Shown here: positions 1-12,009 of the stretch, piece after piece
How positions within the stretch are numbered: position 1 is the stretch's first letter
Layout: every line of letters begins with the position of its first letter
Assembly (NCBI GenBank): GCA_023101725.1
Contig: JALJCO010010193.1
Location: 62,001-126,000, forward strand
Direction: 5' to 3'
DNA from: Atherinomorus stipes
Lineage: Eukaryota > Chordata > Actinopteri > Atheriniformes > Atherinidae
DNA length: 64,000 nt
The notes under the pieces: model-generated
Database searches by the model: none
What the model was told of the DNA's origin: nothing
What the model saw: the letters and a program-made list of their open reading frames with translations, nothing else
Translations under genes and position numbers: made by a program

Positions 1-28
1 ACTACTACTACAATTACTACTACTACTG
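1..28. repeat. (ACT)n microsatellite
   Basis: Imperfect ACT triplets from the left window edge, so the true start is unknown. Confidence 0.85.
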
Positions 29-130
29 TACCAGTAGCAGATACTTTTTACAAAGAGACATCTGAGAAAACAGCACAAGCAAATATGATGAACCAGCTGC
101 CATGCAGCGCTGCAGCATTGTTTTTGTTTT

Positions 131-152
131 TTGTGTGTGTGTGTATGTGTGT
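131..152. repeat. (TG)n microsatellite
   Basis: A short TG dinucleotide run with one TA interruption. Confidence 0.85.
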
Positions 153-181
153 TGCCTTCCCACCGTACAGCAGTCCCCCTT

Positions 182-720
182 AAGGCCCATTTATGCTCGA
201 TGCAGAAGACGGATATGCAGACGGACGGAAGGTTTCGTCTGTCATCTGTGTCAGTTATGTGCGTAATTTGGTGCGTTTTTGAGGGGCTTGTTGGTCCGTC
301 ACTGGACGTAGAAGACGGAGCAATACCAACGAAAACCGTTGGGCCAGTGTTGAGCTGTGGAGCTGATATGCAGGAACAAACCAGAGAAGAAGAACAGGAA
401 CCGGAAAAATAACAACACAAAAAAAGCCGGGGTCATTAGCCCAATAAAGGCACCTGAGAAAGAAGACGTCAAACAGAGAGAATCTGTAGACATGGATGGA
501 GCTTTGGAGGAGAAGCTGTGCCAGTGTGTCCGAAAATACACTCATATACGACATCACATCACCGGGACACAGGGACAGACAGCACTGCCGCCTAGTGGAC
601 ACACTGGTTTATGAACCATGGCAACGCAGAAGACACATGGAAATATAAAGGCAGCCACGCAGGGTGACACATGAAACGGATGTCACTATTTACATACGAA
701 AGGGAGCTGAAATGGGCCTT
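182..720. mobile_element. MITE-like element with short terminal inverted repeats
   Basis: AAGGCCCATTT at 182-192 and its reverse complement AAATGGGCCTT at 710-720 bound about 540 bases with no plausible gene. The target duplication is unclear. Short open frames inside have no recognisable domains. Confidence 0.45.
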
Positions 721-954
721 TTTTTAACAGAACCAGGTCTTAGATTCACCATCATGACGTCATCTTGGCATAAGTGCATGCAGCTTCCTCGCTGCTGAGT
801 CATGCAGAGCTGGGCAGATCTGCTGACTCATTCTGATGAGCAGAGAAGTTAAATTAGATGCAGAAATGCTCCTTAAAGAGCCGAGTCTTGAGCTTGCTGT
901 TAGAGCAGGATCAGGCCCTGCAGGCGGGACAGAGTCTTGGAGGATGTTCCACCA

Positions 955-1362
955 TCGGGGAGCTTCAGAGGAACGTCTGGCTGCTGGTTCCACCTCTGTG
1001 GAGCTGCAGAGGAACGTCTGGCTGCTGGTTCCACCTCTGTGGAGCTGCAGAGGAACGTCTGGCTGCTGGTTCCACCTCTGGGGAGCTGCAGAGGAACGTC
1101 TGGCTGCTGGTTCCACCTCTATTGAGCTGCAGAGGAACGTCTGGCTGCTGGTTCCACCTCCGTGGAGCTGCAGAGGAACGTCTGGCTGCTGGTTCCACCT
1201 TCGTGAAGCTGCAGAGGAACGTCTGGCTGCTGGTTCCACCTCCGTGGAGCTGCAGAGGAACGTCTGGCTGCTGGTTCCACCTTCGTGAAGCTGCAGAGGA
1301 ACGTCTGGCTGCTGGTTCCACCTCCGTGGAGCTGCAGAGGAACGTCTGGCTGCTGGTTCCAG
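955..1362. repeat. Minisatellite, 41-bp unit, 10 copies
   Basis: The core GAACGTCTGG recurs every 41 bases from 971 to 1340. Units differ at a few positions (CTCTGT, CTCCGT, CTTCGT). Because 41 is not a multiple of 3, several overlapping open frames arise here; none is a gene. Confidence 0.95.
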
Positions 1363-1854
1363 CTGTTGGGATCATTGATTGTAGATGTAAGCAGAGCTCT
1401 GAACTGGAGCTGCTGCTACTGGAAACCGGAGCAGAGAAAAGGGACACGAGCTCTCTGGGTTGTCTGCAGCATTCCACTTCCCTTTCAGAAGAAAGATTTA
1501 AATCTGAATTAAGATGAAGTTGGTGTGTGAACAGTCAGTCATGCTCAAGAATGACAAACCTGCAGGAGGCTCTGTGATCTGCAGGGATGATAGATCACAT
1601 GAAAACTGCTTCAGCTGGGGGGGGGGGGGTCAGAATGTGTCAGTGCGCTTACATCACTCTGAGCTGCCTGGTAGATGGTCAATGGTGATCTCGTTCCAGA
1701 TTGATTGATGACCTAATGGAGTTCCACGTGAGCTCCCCGTCTGGTCACATGTCTCACTTCACTCCAATTTTCAGAGATGCAGGGGGGGGCAGGATGGAGA
1801 TGTGGTGGAGCCCCCCAGCTGTGAGATGACCCCCCACCCTCAAGCTGTGAGATG

Positions 1855-4312
1855 TGTTGTTCTTGTTGTGTGGTTGTGGTTCTGTGTGGTTGTGGCTCTA
1901 TGTGGTTGTGGCTCTATGTGGTTGTGGCTCTGTGTAGTTCTGTGTGGTTGTAGCTCTGTGTGGTTGTGGCTCTATGTGGTTGTGGTTCTATGTGGTTGTG
2001 GTTCTGTGTAGTTCTGTGTGGTTGTGGCTCTGTGTGGTTGTGGCTCTATGTGGTTGTGGTTCTGTGTGGTTCTGTGTGGTTGTGGTTCTGTGTTGTTCTG
2101 TTTGTGTGGTTGTGGTTCTGTGTGGTTGTGGTTCTGTGTGGTTCTGTGTGGTTGTGGTTCTGTGTGGTTCTGTGTGGTTGTGGTTCTGTGTTGTTCTGTT
2201 TGTGTGGTTGTGGTTCTGTGTGGTTGTGGTTCTGTGTGGTTGTGGCTCTGTGTGGTTCTGTGTGGTTGTGGTTCTGTGTGGTTCTGTGTTGTTCTGTTTG
2301 TGTGGTTGTGGTTCTGTGTGGTTATGGCTTTGTGTGGTTGTGGCTGTGTGTGGTTCTTGTTGTGTGGTCGTGGCTCTGTGCGGTTGTGGCTGTGTGTGGT
2401 TCTGTGTGGTTTTGATTCTGTGTGGTTGTGGTTCTGGTTCTGTGTGGTCGTGGTTCTGTCTGGTTGTGGCTCTGTGTGGTCGTGGTTCTGTGTGGTTCTT
2501 GTTGTCTGGTTGTGGCTCTGTGGTTCTGGTTCTGTGTGGTTGTGGCTCTGTGTGGTTCTTGTGTGGTTGTGGCTCTGTGTGGTTCTTGTTGTGTGGTTGT
2601 GGCTCTGTGTGGTTCTTGTTGTGTGGTTGTGGCTCTGTGTGGTTCTTGTTGTGTGGTTGTGGCTCTGTGTGGTTCTTGTTGTGTGGTTGTGGTTCTGTGT
2701 TGTTGTGGCTCTGTCTGGTTCTTGTTGTGTGGTTGTGGTTCTGTGTTGTTGTGGCTCTGTCTGGTTCTTGTTGTGTGGTTGTGGCTCTGTGTGGTTCTTG
2801 TTGTGTAGTTGTGGTTCTGTGTGGTTGTGGCTCTGTGTGGTTCTGTGTGGTTGTGGTTCTGTGTGGTTCTTGTGTGGTTGTGGTTCTGTGTGGTTTTGGC
2901 TCTGTGTGGTTCTGTGTGGTTCTGGTTCTGTGTGGTTCTGGCTCTGTGTGGTTCTTGTTGTGTGGTTGTGGCTCTGTGTGGTTCTGGTTCTGTGTGGTTG
3001 TGGCTCTGTGTGGTTCTTGTGTGGTTGTGGCTCTGTGTGGTTGTGGCTCTGTGTGGTTCTTGTGTGGTTGTGGCTCTGTGTGGTTGTGGCTCTGTGTGGT
3101 TCTTGTGTGGTTGTGGCTCTGTGTGGTTGTGGCTCTGTGTGGTTCTTGTGTGGTTGTGGCTCTGTGTGGTTGTGGCTCTGTGTGGTTGTGGTTCTGTGTG
3201 GTTCTTGTTGTGTGGTTGTGGTTCTGTGTGGTTGTGGCTCTGTGTGGTTCTTGTGTGGTTGTGGTTCTGTGTGGTTGTGGCTCTGTGTGGTTCTTGTGTG
3301 GTTGTGGCTCTGTGTGGTTCTTGTGTGGTTGTGGTTCTGTGTGGTTGTGGCTCTGTGTGGTTCTGGTTCTGTGTGGTTCTGGCTCTGTGTGGTTCTTGTT
3401 GTGTGGTTGTGGCTCTGTGTGGTTCTGGTTCTGTGTGGTTGTGGCTCTGTGTGGTTCTTGTTGTGTGGTTGTGGCTCTGTGTGGTTCTGGTTCTGTGTGG
3501 TTGTGGCTCTGTGTGGTTCTTGTTGTGTGGTTGTGGCTCTGTGTGGTTCTGGTTCTGTGTGGTTCTGGCTCTGTGTGGTTCTTGTTGTGTGGTTGTGGCT
3601 CTGTGTGGTTCTGGTTCTGTGTGGTTGTGGCTCTGTGTGGTTCTTGTTGTGTGGTTGTGGCTCTGTGTGGTTCTGGTTCTGTGTGGTTGTGGCTCTGTGT
3701 GTTTCTGTGTTGTTCTGTTTGTGTGGTTCTTGTTGTGTGGTTGTGGCTCTGTGTGGTTCTTGTGTGGTTGTGGTTTTGTGTGGTTCTGTGTGCTTTTTGT
3801 GTGGTTCTTGTTGTGTGGTTGTGGCTCTGTGTGGTTGTGGTTCTGTGTGGTTCTGTGTTGTTCTGTTTGTGTGGTTCTTGTTGTGTGGTTGTGGTTCTGT
3901 GATGTCCTGTTTGTGTGGTTCTTGTTGTGTGGTTGTGGTTCTGTGTGGTTCTTGTTGTGGTTCTGTGTGGTTGTGGTTCTGTGTGGTTGTGGCTCTGTGT
4001 GGTTGTGGTTCTGTGTGGTTCTTGTTGTGTGGTTGTGGTTCTGTGTGGTTGTGGCTCTGTGTGGTTGTGGCTTTGTCTGGTTGTGGTTCTGTGTGGTTCT
4101 TGTTGTGTGGTTGTGGCTTTGTCTGGTTGTGGCTTTGTCTGGTTGTGGCTCTGTGTGGTTCTTGTTGTGTGGTTGTGGTTCTGTGTGGTTGTGGTTCTGT
4201 GTGGTTGTGGCTTTGTCTGGTTGTGGCTCTGTGTGGTTCTGGTTCTGTGCGTTTATGGTTCTGTGTGGTTCTGGTTGTGGCTCTGTGTGGTTCTGGTTCT
4301 GTATGGTTCTGC
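1855..4312. repeat. Minisatellite, G/T-rich, units of about 11-16 bp, 2.45 kb
   Basis: Variants of TGTGTGGTTGTGGCTC and TGTGTGGTTCTTGT fill 2.45 kb. The plus strand is almost without A. All stop codons contain A, so all forward frames stay open (up to 868 codons); the reverse strand is T-poor and also open. The predicted CGCGSVW-type or His/Thr/Gln-type proteins are artefacts. Confidence 0.97.
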
Positions 4313-4443
4313 AGCTTTAGTGTCCCCACTTGCTGCATTTTTCCGAGTGAAGCTTTCCTTTTTCAGAAATTGTTGCTCATTTCTGGGACGTTCCGCGTTA
4401 TAATGAATTTAGTTTTTAATGTCTATCTTCATGATTCCTCGAC

Positions 4444-4824
4444 CGCGGATATTCCAGGATATTCGTGGATATCCCAGGATATTCGTGGATATTCCAGGAT
4501 ATACGTGGATATTGCAGATATTCGTGGATATTGCAGATATTCGTGGATATTCCAAGATATTATTGATATTCTTGGATATTCCAGGTCATTCATGGATATT
4601 GTAGGACATTTGAGGATATTCTAGAATATTCCAGGATATTCTTGGATATTCCAGGATATTTGTGGATATTGTAGGATATTCCAGGATATTTGTGGATATA
4701 CGTGGATATTGCAGATATTCGTGGATATTCCAGGTCATTCATGGACATTTTGTGGATTTTCGTGGATATTGTAGGATATTTGTGGATATTCCAGGATATT
4801 CCAGGACATTCATGGATATTGTAG
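4444..4824. repeat. Minisatellite of GGATATTC(C/G) type
   Basis: About 380 bases of 12-15-bp units built on GGATATTCCA and GGATATTCGT. It directly abuts the truncated end of the LINE at about 4830, so the two may have arisen together. Confidence 0.93.
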
Positions 4825-4829
4825 GTGGA

Positions 4830-7130
4830 TGGACTGAAGTTCTGTGACAACCTGCTGTCGTTTCTCTTTGGCTCCAAAAACAATCACCTCAGTTTTGTTT
4901 TTGTTCAGCTGAAGAAAGTTGAGGCACATCCAGTCATTAATCTCATCAATACATTTACCAAGAGCCTGTACAGGGCCCCGGTCTCCTGGTGATACTGTAA
5001 TATATAGCTGTGTGTCATCTGCGTAGCTATGGTAACTAATATTGTTGTTCTTTATAACCTGAGCCAGTGGGAGCATGTAGATGTTAAACAGAAGAGGCCC
5101 CAGGATAGAGCCCTGGGGAACTCCACAGGTCATTTTTGTCTGCTCAGATGTAAAATTGCCTACTGACACAAAGTACTTCCTGTTCTCCAAGTATGTTTTG
5201 AACCAGTTTAGTACAGAACTAGAGAGACCCACCCACTTCTCCAGTCGTTGGAGTGATATAATGTGGTCAACTGTATCAAATGCAGCACTGAGATCCAGTA
5301 AAACCAACACTGACATTTTACCAGTGTCAGTATTCAGACATATGTCATTCGTGACTTTGGTCAGAGCAGTCTCGGTGCTGTGGTGCTGTCTAAAACCTGA
5401 CTGGAAGACATCATAACGGTTGTTTTCTCTTAAAAAGTCATTTAGCTGGTGAAAAGCTGCTTTTTCGATGATCTTACTTAAAAATGGAAGATTGGAGATC
5501 GGCCTGTAGCTGCTCATCTGTGTCTTGTCTAGATTATCCTTTTTTAGCAGAGGTTTGATCACAGCTGTTTTCAGTGACTCTGGGAAAACACCTGACGTTA
5601 GAGAGGAGTTCACAATCTGAAGCAGATCTGACTCCAAGGTCTTTGAGACCTTTTTTAAAAAACCAGTGGGCAGGATGTCCAAACAGCAAGAGGAGGAGTT
5701 CAGTTGATGCAAGATGTCCTCCAGTTCTTTGCTAGTAATGGGATAAAACTGTGTCATGGTGTTTAGACTTGGTGGACACGATACAAGACCTGAACCTGCT
5801 GTTGTTGAACCAACAGCTTGTCTAATAATTTGGATTTTGTCTGTGAAAAATTTGGCAAAGTCATTGCAGGCTTTGGTGGAATAAAATTCAGGTGCTACTG
5901 ACACAGGAGGGTTTGTTAGCCTGTCGACTGTAGCAAATAAGGCCCGAGCATTATGACCGTTTTTAGTGATGATGTCAGAAAAATACGAATTCCTTGCATT
6001 CCTCAGCTGTAAATTATAAAAGTGAAGTTTCTCTTTATAGATGTCATAATGAACCTGTAGTTTTGTTTTTCTCCATCTGCGCTCAGCTTTCCGACACTCT
6101 CTCTTTCCAGTTTTCACCAGTGTGGAATTTCTCCATGGAGACTTTTTCCTTCCAGAGATAACCTTCACCTTAATAGGAGCAATAGAATCCATGACACTCA
6201 GCATGTTAGCATTAAAGTTAGTGACCAGCTCATTGACTGAAGCCCCTGACAGGGCAGGTGTTAGAGAGAAGACCTGGTTAAAAATCTCACTGGTATTTTC
6301 AGTTATACACCGTTTTGTTATCACCTCCTTTGAGACATTTGTGTGCACTGAGATAGTACTCTCAAAGAAAACACAGCAGTGATCCGACAGCCCCACATCA
6401 CACACCGTGACCTTAGAAATGTCCAGACCCTTCGAGATCAGCAGATCTAAGGTGTGTCCTCTATTGTGTGTGGGCTCTGTGACATGCTGGGTCAACCCGA
6501 AGTTGTCCAGAGTGTTAATCAGGTCTTTAGTCCCTTTGTCCTGATGACAATCATAATGGATGTTAAAATCACCAGTGATAACAAGATGGTCAAAGTCCGC
6601 ACAGATCACAGACAACAGTTCAGTAAAATCATCATTAAAATCTGCACAGTATTTGGGCGGCCGATAAATATTTAAAAACATGACTCTGGATGAGGCCGTC
6701 AGCTGTAAAGCCACGTATTCAAAAGAAGGGAAATCCCCAAGAGATAACTGTTTACACTGGAATGAGTCCCTAAATAAGACAGCGACCCCCCCCCTCTCCT
6801 GTTCACTCTGGCTTCACTGATGAAACTGAAGTTAGGGGGCGTGGCCTCAATAAGAGCTGAATGACAGTTTTCATGTAACCAAGTCTCAGTTAAAAACATA
6901 AAGTCAAGGCTATGTTCAGTGATAAAATCATTGATTAGAAATGATTTTCCTGCTAAAGATCGAACATTTAGTAAAGCTAACTTAAGCATTCTCAAAGTAT
7001 CATCATGTTTTGGAACAGGCTGCATGTTTACTTTTGATAAAAACCTTATAGAGTGGAGCTCTCTGTGTTCTGACAGAGCTACATTTCTCCTTCTGTTACG
7101 TATCAGGACAGGGATAGTAAAACCTTCTAA
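4830..7130 (-). mobile_element. L2-like non-LTR retrotransposon, truncated
   Basis: Minus-strand element holding the endonuclease and most of the reverse transcriptase of a LINE (see the pseudogene entry). The C-terminal end of ORF2 and the 3' UTR are missing where the GGATATTC minisatellite begins. Similar elements (L2/Maui type of the CR1-L2 group) are common in fish. Confidence 0.85.
4836..7025 (-). pseudogene. LINE ORF2 (endonuclease + reverse transcriptase), frameshifted
   Basis: Reading the minus strand from 7025: endonuclease start LLNVRSLAGKSFLINDF and FLTETWLHEN, a frame change in a C/G run near 6785, then GDFNIHYDC and SDHC of the endonuclease. After a linker come SSYRPISNLPFLSKIIEKA, LLDLSAAFDTVDH (palm), GVPQGSILGPLLFN and YADDTQLYI, the catalytic box with both Asp. 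The reading is lost about 25 residues before the thumb ends at 4836. Two frames are needed, so it is inactive in this copy. The enzyme would nick target DNA and copy its own RNA into it. Confidence 0.85.
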
Positions 7131-8047
7131 ACAGGGATAGTAGAACCTTCTAAACAGGGTCCCAGCTTGTTCTGGGAAAGTTTATGACTGCTAACCTCGC
7201 ACCTGCTAACCTTATACGGCAGGAATAAACATGTTTACAGCAGATATAAACATGTTTACAGTCTGGTTCAAACTTCATATTAGGTTTAATAGGTCAAGTT
7301 TACCATCATGTCAACTGTGAGGGGAGAGATTTTTTTTATAACTCATCCGTTTAGATGTTATTTAATCTTGAAATTATACATAGTTAGGGGCGTATCTTTT
7401 TGATTGACATGCGACAGACCAGAAGCCCAGTCTGCTGACCGGTGGCAAACAGTTAGCTCTTTGCTAGCTCTCAGTAAGGTTTCAGTCTGCAGCAGAGCAG
7501 CAACATGGTGGTTTTTAGCAGCTAAAAGTCCAAACATGTCTGACCTTTATCCGCCGCTCAGGAAGTTAATCTTCATTAGCTCCTGTTAGTTTTGAGTTAG
7601 CTTGGTTAGCATTTAGCTCAGACTACGTTGGCTGTCAATCATTTGCCCCGCGGCCGCGCATTTTAGTATTTTTCAGGAGTGATGACACACATGACACAGC
7701 AAGATGGCGGCGGTGGGACACTCCCACCTGGCTTCACTTTTAGCTCTATTCAGATGGAACTGGGTACTACGTCATCTCTATTAACGGTCTATGGTTGGGA
7801 CTAATCTGTACCTGTGCACGTCAAAGCGAGCTCATGTGCTGGATCTGTAGCTAGAAGTCCATCTGAACAGTGATGGGGACTGTGGGACTCTGAGTCCTGG
7901 TAAGGATGTGGACAGCTGAAAGCTCCACGATGATCTAGGATCCAGATCCAGAGGAGGTCTTCTGGGAATGCAGCTGCTGGTCCTGCAGTAAGTGAGGTTG
8001 TGTTGGGTCCAACAGTGGTTCTGACTCCTTCCCTCTGGTCTCTTCAG
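7131..8047. other. Spacer between LINE and exon w1
   Basis: Upper part (to about 7650) may be the LINE 5' UTR; it contains a direct repeat of the 'acagggatagtaaaaccttctaa' kind at about 7110-7160. No exon was supported. A donor-like GTAAGT at 7988 has only a weak candidate exon before it. Confidence 0.4.
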
Positions 8048-8180
8048 AGTGGCCTTGTTGAAGAAAAGTGGCGAGGAAGACTGGAGGAACCGGATCAGTC
8101 AGAAGCGAGACGTGGTGAAGGTGGCGGTGGGCGAGCAGCACGCTGAGCTCTGGGAGGTGGAGCGGAGCTTCAAGACCAAG
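8048..8180 (+). CDS. svil: Supervillin exon w1 (first exon seen in window)
   Basis: Acceptor tctcttcag before 8048 and donor AAG|GTAACC after 8180. The first base completes a codon from an upstream exon outside the window, and the exon ends in phase 0. It encodes about 44 residues including LLKKSGEEDWRNRISQK, a motif of the ERxxLLxxxEExWxxR type that supervillin repeats in its central region; the charged, Glu/Lys-rich remainder suggests a helix. Residue numbering used below counts this exon as 1-44. The preceding exon was not found. Confidence 0.75.
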
Positions 8181-9990
8181 GTAACCGCCAGCTGAGCCTC
8201 CTGCACATGAACAGGGTCATCGGAGCAGGGTTGCCTCTAATGTTTCATCTGTCTGAGCAAGCACAAACTCCCGGCGCTTTCCTCCGACCACGGTGACATC
8301 AGGCGTGCACCGTGGCTGCTCATTTTTTGGGGCATTTTTCAGAAGGTGTAAATGACAAGAAAAAATGTTTTAATTTAATAAGTGTCCTTATGCCCAAAGA
8401 AATCACAGATTCTGTCAGGGCAGGTAAACTTCTGAGCACAACTGGAAGTGATTTGGCCCGCATACGATGAAAAAGGTGGGGAAAAAAGTTTTTCCAGAAC
8501 TGAACAGCAGGGTAGGGGTCCTGTTCTGGAAGCACTGAGACATGTGGATCTTGCAGAGATCAAATTCTTTTCACATAGCGTTGAAATTTTGCACGGAGAT
8601 GAATGTTGGAACACCATCGCGTGATGCAGCAGCTACGTTCTCATGGAGAAATATTTAATCTGTCCGACTGAAATCATTCAGATCAGATTCCAGCTGCCAT
8701 GTTTACATGTGGACGCTGGATAAAATGATGCGATCAGCTGTATTTATGGACAGATTTAATACCATCGTAGCGCTTTTCCTTCTGACCGTCAGACAACGAT
8801 CCTTACTCTTTAGTTTCTAACATAAATGTTCCTGTCAGAGTCCTGCGACGTCACGTTTCAGGCATGCATGAGACAACATGCCCACAGAAACCATCAGAAC
8901 GATTGTTTACAGCTTATTCTCCTGCTGGTCTGATCGTGAAAAGGTTTAAACTCCCCTCTCCGTCAGATTGGAAATTATTTATAGGCCGACTCCTCTAATC
9001 AATTACATTCTTTCAGTCACATTTTTAAAACAAGATATTTAGGATACATTTCTACACCAACTAACACCAAATTAATGAGGAATTGATCATTTGTGGATGT
9101 ATGTGGGCTTACTCACAAAGGAAACTGTCTGGTTATTTCTCCATTTCTCTGAATCATGGGAACATTCGGTTCTTTATCTGTTGGACAGCAAATAAAACCA
9201 ACACACTAGATGTTAAATAAACTGTGAAACAACAGATAATGCGATGTGTGCTTCAGTTGTACCCGCTAAGTAACAGCAAACTAAGTTTAACCAGCATTCT
9301 TTTCTTTTTTCTGTCACTTCGAGCCTGTCGCATCACGTCACAGCAGCAGCTGTCAAACCTGCACTGGTGCACGTGCTGCACCAGTAACGTTAAACCAGCA
9401 CATCGTCACGTTACATCTTTAAACATGAACAGTGTGTTACATATTATGAGTTTATTGTCGTATGCTTTGACTAATGGATCAATCTTTCTAAAAGCAGCTC
9501 AGTTCAGCGCTACAGCCGCCTTCACTGTAGTTCACGTCTGGATGAACAGCTGCTGCCGCTGCGTTACATTTAACCCTGTACTGCCCGGTGATGCTGCATC
9601 ATACAGCTGTGAGCTGCTGCAGGACTCCAGCGGCTCATATGAGGCAGAATCAAACCAACCGCTGCTCATAAAACTGTAAATGAAGGAAAATCATGCAGAG
9701 GAAAAAGAGGTGCTGCCGTCAGGGCATCTCTGGCCAAAGAGAGGAGGAACGGCGGCCATGACCGCCCGCTGCTGCCATGTCGGTGTAAAGAAAACATTTA
9801 TCCGACACCTGATCGGGATGTAAGAGCCGGTTCAGATGGAGTCTGAAACCACGTGATCAGATCGGGACATCCCTAGTTGTTCATGTTAATGTGCGGTTAG
9901 TCAGGCTTTATTTCATGTGCTGCGTAGATCTGCTGTGTGCAGAGGACACAGAAGTAGGTGCAGGTGCGCAGCCGAAACGTTTGATGAGAT
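8181..9990. other. Intron sequence, no gene seen
   Basis: AT-rich intron with scattered transposon-like segments. A 151-codon open frame at 9224-9679 has no recognisable domain, no sign of coding constraint I can see, and ends without a splice donor. Confidence 0.5.
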
Positions 9991-9995
9991 CAAAT

Positions 9996-10290
9996 GGAGG
10001 AAAAACAACAGTAGAACTCAGGGATATGTTTAATAGTGAAAGTAAGAGCATTTCCACACGCACAATGCGAAGGGAACTCAGCGAAGTTGCAAATGGGACT
10101 GAACAGCTGTGTAACCTTAAGAAAACCACTAATCAGTGAGAATAACTGGGGGGAATAACTGGAGCATAAAGATCGGACTCTGGAGCAATGGAAGACGGTC
10201 ATGTGGTCTGATGAGTCCAGATCTACCTGTTCCAGACTAATGGAGCATCCGGGTGAGAAGAGGGAGGATGAAGTGATGCAGCAGCGGTCA
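9996..10290 (+). pseudogene. Tc1-like transposase fragment
   Basis: GGKTTVELRDMFNSESKSIS and STRTMRRELSEV, then in another frame MWSDESRSTCSR and REDEVMQQ. These match the N-terminal helix-turn-helix and the first catalytic Asp region of a Tc1-family transposase (usual WSDES). Only about a third of the gene remains and it is frameshifted. Confidence 0.55.
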
Positions 10291-10643
10291 GACTCTACCA
10301 TCATCATCCACATAAATGCACCACGGGATGGAAATAAATCTGCTGACATTGCAGAAGCTTCTGGAGACGATGACGCAGAGAATGCTGCTGTAATCACAGC
10401 TGAAGGTCCCACCAGAGATCAGAGTCGAGGACCTTTTTCTGGCCAGGCGGTGTAATTATTAATTGAATTCATCGGTCTTAATTTCATCATTATGGGATGT
10501 AATTCAGCACATTTCCTTGTTTCAAATCAGAGTAGAGATGAGCCGGTTTCAGCCGGTTTCATTCCTCCTGCATGAAACAAGTACAGCTGGTCTGTGGTTT
10601 CTGCTGGACCTCAGAATGCCTTTTCTGTGGCTACTGTCTGCAG

Positions 10644-10700
10644 GATGACGACGCTCTGATGAAGATGATTGGTGACTTTGCTGTATCTGACCAGCTATGG
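10644..10700 (+). CDS. svil: Supervillin candidate cassette exon w2
   Basis: Fifty-seven bases bounded by ctgtctgcag and ATGG|GTAAGA. It is open, phase 0 at both ends, and so fits exactly between the phase-0 end of exon w1 and the phase-0 start of exon w5. It encodes 19 acidic/hydrophobic residues (DDDALMKMIGDFAVSDQLW). It sits in an island between mobile-element remnants. I do not recall this peptide from mammalian supervillin, so it rests on splice signals and phase only; a symmetric length makes alternative use possible. Confidence 0.6.
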
Positions 10701-10728
10701 GTAAGACCCCCATGTGCAAGCCTCACCT

Positions 10729-10733
<5 letters not shown>

Positions 10734-10769
<36 letters not shown>
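10734..10769. repeat. (CA)n microsatellite
   Basis: About 18 perfect CA dinucleotides, 34 bases after the donor of candidate exon w2. Intronic CA repeats near donors can affect splicing. Confidence 0.95.
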
Positions 10770-10771
<2 letters not shown>

Positions 10772-11222
10772 CTTTGCTTCTAAAAACGGTGTGTTGATTT
10801 GGTGGTGTATGAGCTGTTTTATACTGCACACAGACTCATTCAGCACTAGCAGGATTCTCTGTGACCATCGTAGAAGCTGCACTTCTGTAAAGATTGAATC
10901 TATCAGATGGATTAGGAATAACAGAAAATAGTGATAATTCAGGCTTGTAGAAGTCTGACTCTCCGTATGATTAAGTCCTGCCTGGTAACTTCCCACATCA
11001 ACATTCAGACGTCTGGCAGACTAATGACATTACTGATGTGTAATCAGTACTAATGAAACGCTTCCATCAGCACGTGGAGCAGCTGATTCTAGCGAGACGT
11101 GGAATGTTGTTCCTCCACAGCTTCTGCGGATGATCCCTCTCTGTGTACAGTCATTTCCAGATGATTGAGCACTTGAATACCAGCCTTACCCTCTAGAAAA
11201 TGAGACGTGTAGATATACAGCA

Positions 11223-11915
11223 AGGTTCCTACGTGTCCTGGAAATACTGGAAAATGATTGACCAATTTTCCAGTCATGGAAAATGAGAAAAGAAAGTAAA
11301 TGGTCCCGGAAAAGCTTACGTTGTCCTGGAAAATGATTTTTCCTGCCTCTGCGTCTGTCTGCCTCGTGGGCGAAGACAAACGGGTGAAACATTTTAGGCA
11401 TGTACGTCTGTTTGCAGCTGCCTTTAATAGGCGGCAGTGAGCTGCAGCTTCTTTGCTTCTACAGCGTGACACCACCACCAAATCAGATTGCATCTTACCT
11501 CAGAGCGGTTCTCAGGAATCACTGACGTATCTGCAGGAAAGTCAAGAACCCACAATAACTGAGGACTTTTTTAGAGGAACGTTTTAATTTAAATGATATT
11601 GCTTTGTTTTATATTGACATTTTTGCAGGATAGGATTGATTTTAAATGATATATGTTTGATTCATCCTTGATTTCTTTTTTTACTTTAAGAGAGAGAAAG
11701 AGAGAGAGAGAGAGAGGAATAGATACTGCCGCAATCTGGTTAAATGTACAAAATACAGGGTACAGTTGTAGAAAATAAGACTTCTCTGAAGCTCAGGCTG
11801 GAGTTTATTAGTGTATGTTGTTATAACGTGACTCATACTGAAGCAACTGATAGAGTCCTGGAAAATGTCCTGAAAAAGTCCTGGAAAATAATTTCAAGAA
11901 AAGAGTGGGAACCCT
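11223..11915. mobile_element. Non-autonomous DNA transposon with TCCTGGAAAA subterminal repeats
   Basis: AGGTTCCTACG at the left and GTGGGAACCCT at the right are imperfect inverted ends. Both subterminal regions repeat GTCCTGGAAAATG-like motifs in opposite orientation. No transposase is present. A (GA)n tract lies at about 11689-11716. Confidence 0.6.
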
Positions 11916-12009
11916 GTGGAGGCTGCCCATCTGTCAGTAATCCGCTTGACCACGTTGTAACACAAGATACTTACACAGTTTAAAAAAATTAAATTAAATA
12001 CTGGTAATA

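Noticed and set aside
1944..4624. Open frames of 652-868 codons (and 788 on the minus strand) with CGCGSVW-like or His/Thr/Gln repeats
   Set aside because: They follow from an A-poor tandem array, overlap in several frames, and show no domain or splice structure.
7945..7987. 42-nt exon before the GTAAGT at 7988, ahead of exon w1
   Set aside because: The acceptor is weak, there is no pyrimidine tract, and the peptide does not resemble supervillin.
9224..9679. 151-codon open frame as a gene
   Set aside because: No domain, no splice donor, surrounded by transposon debris.
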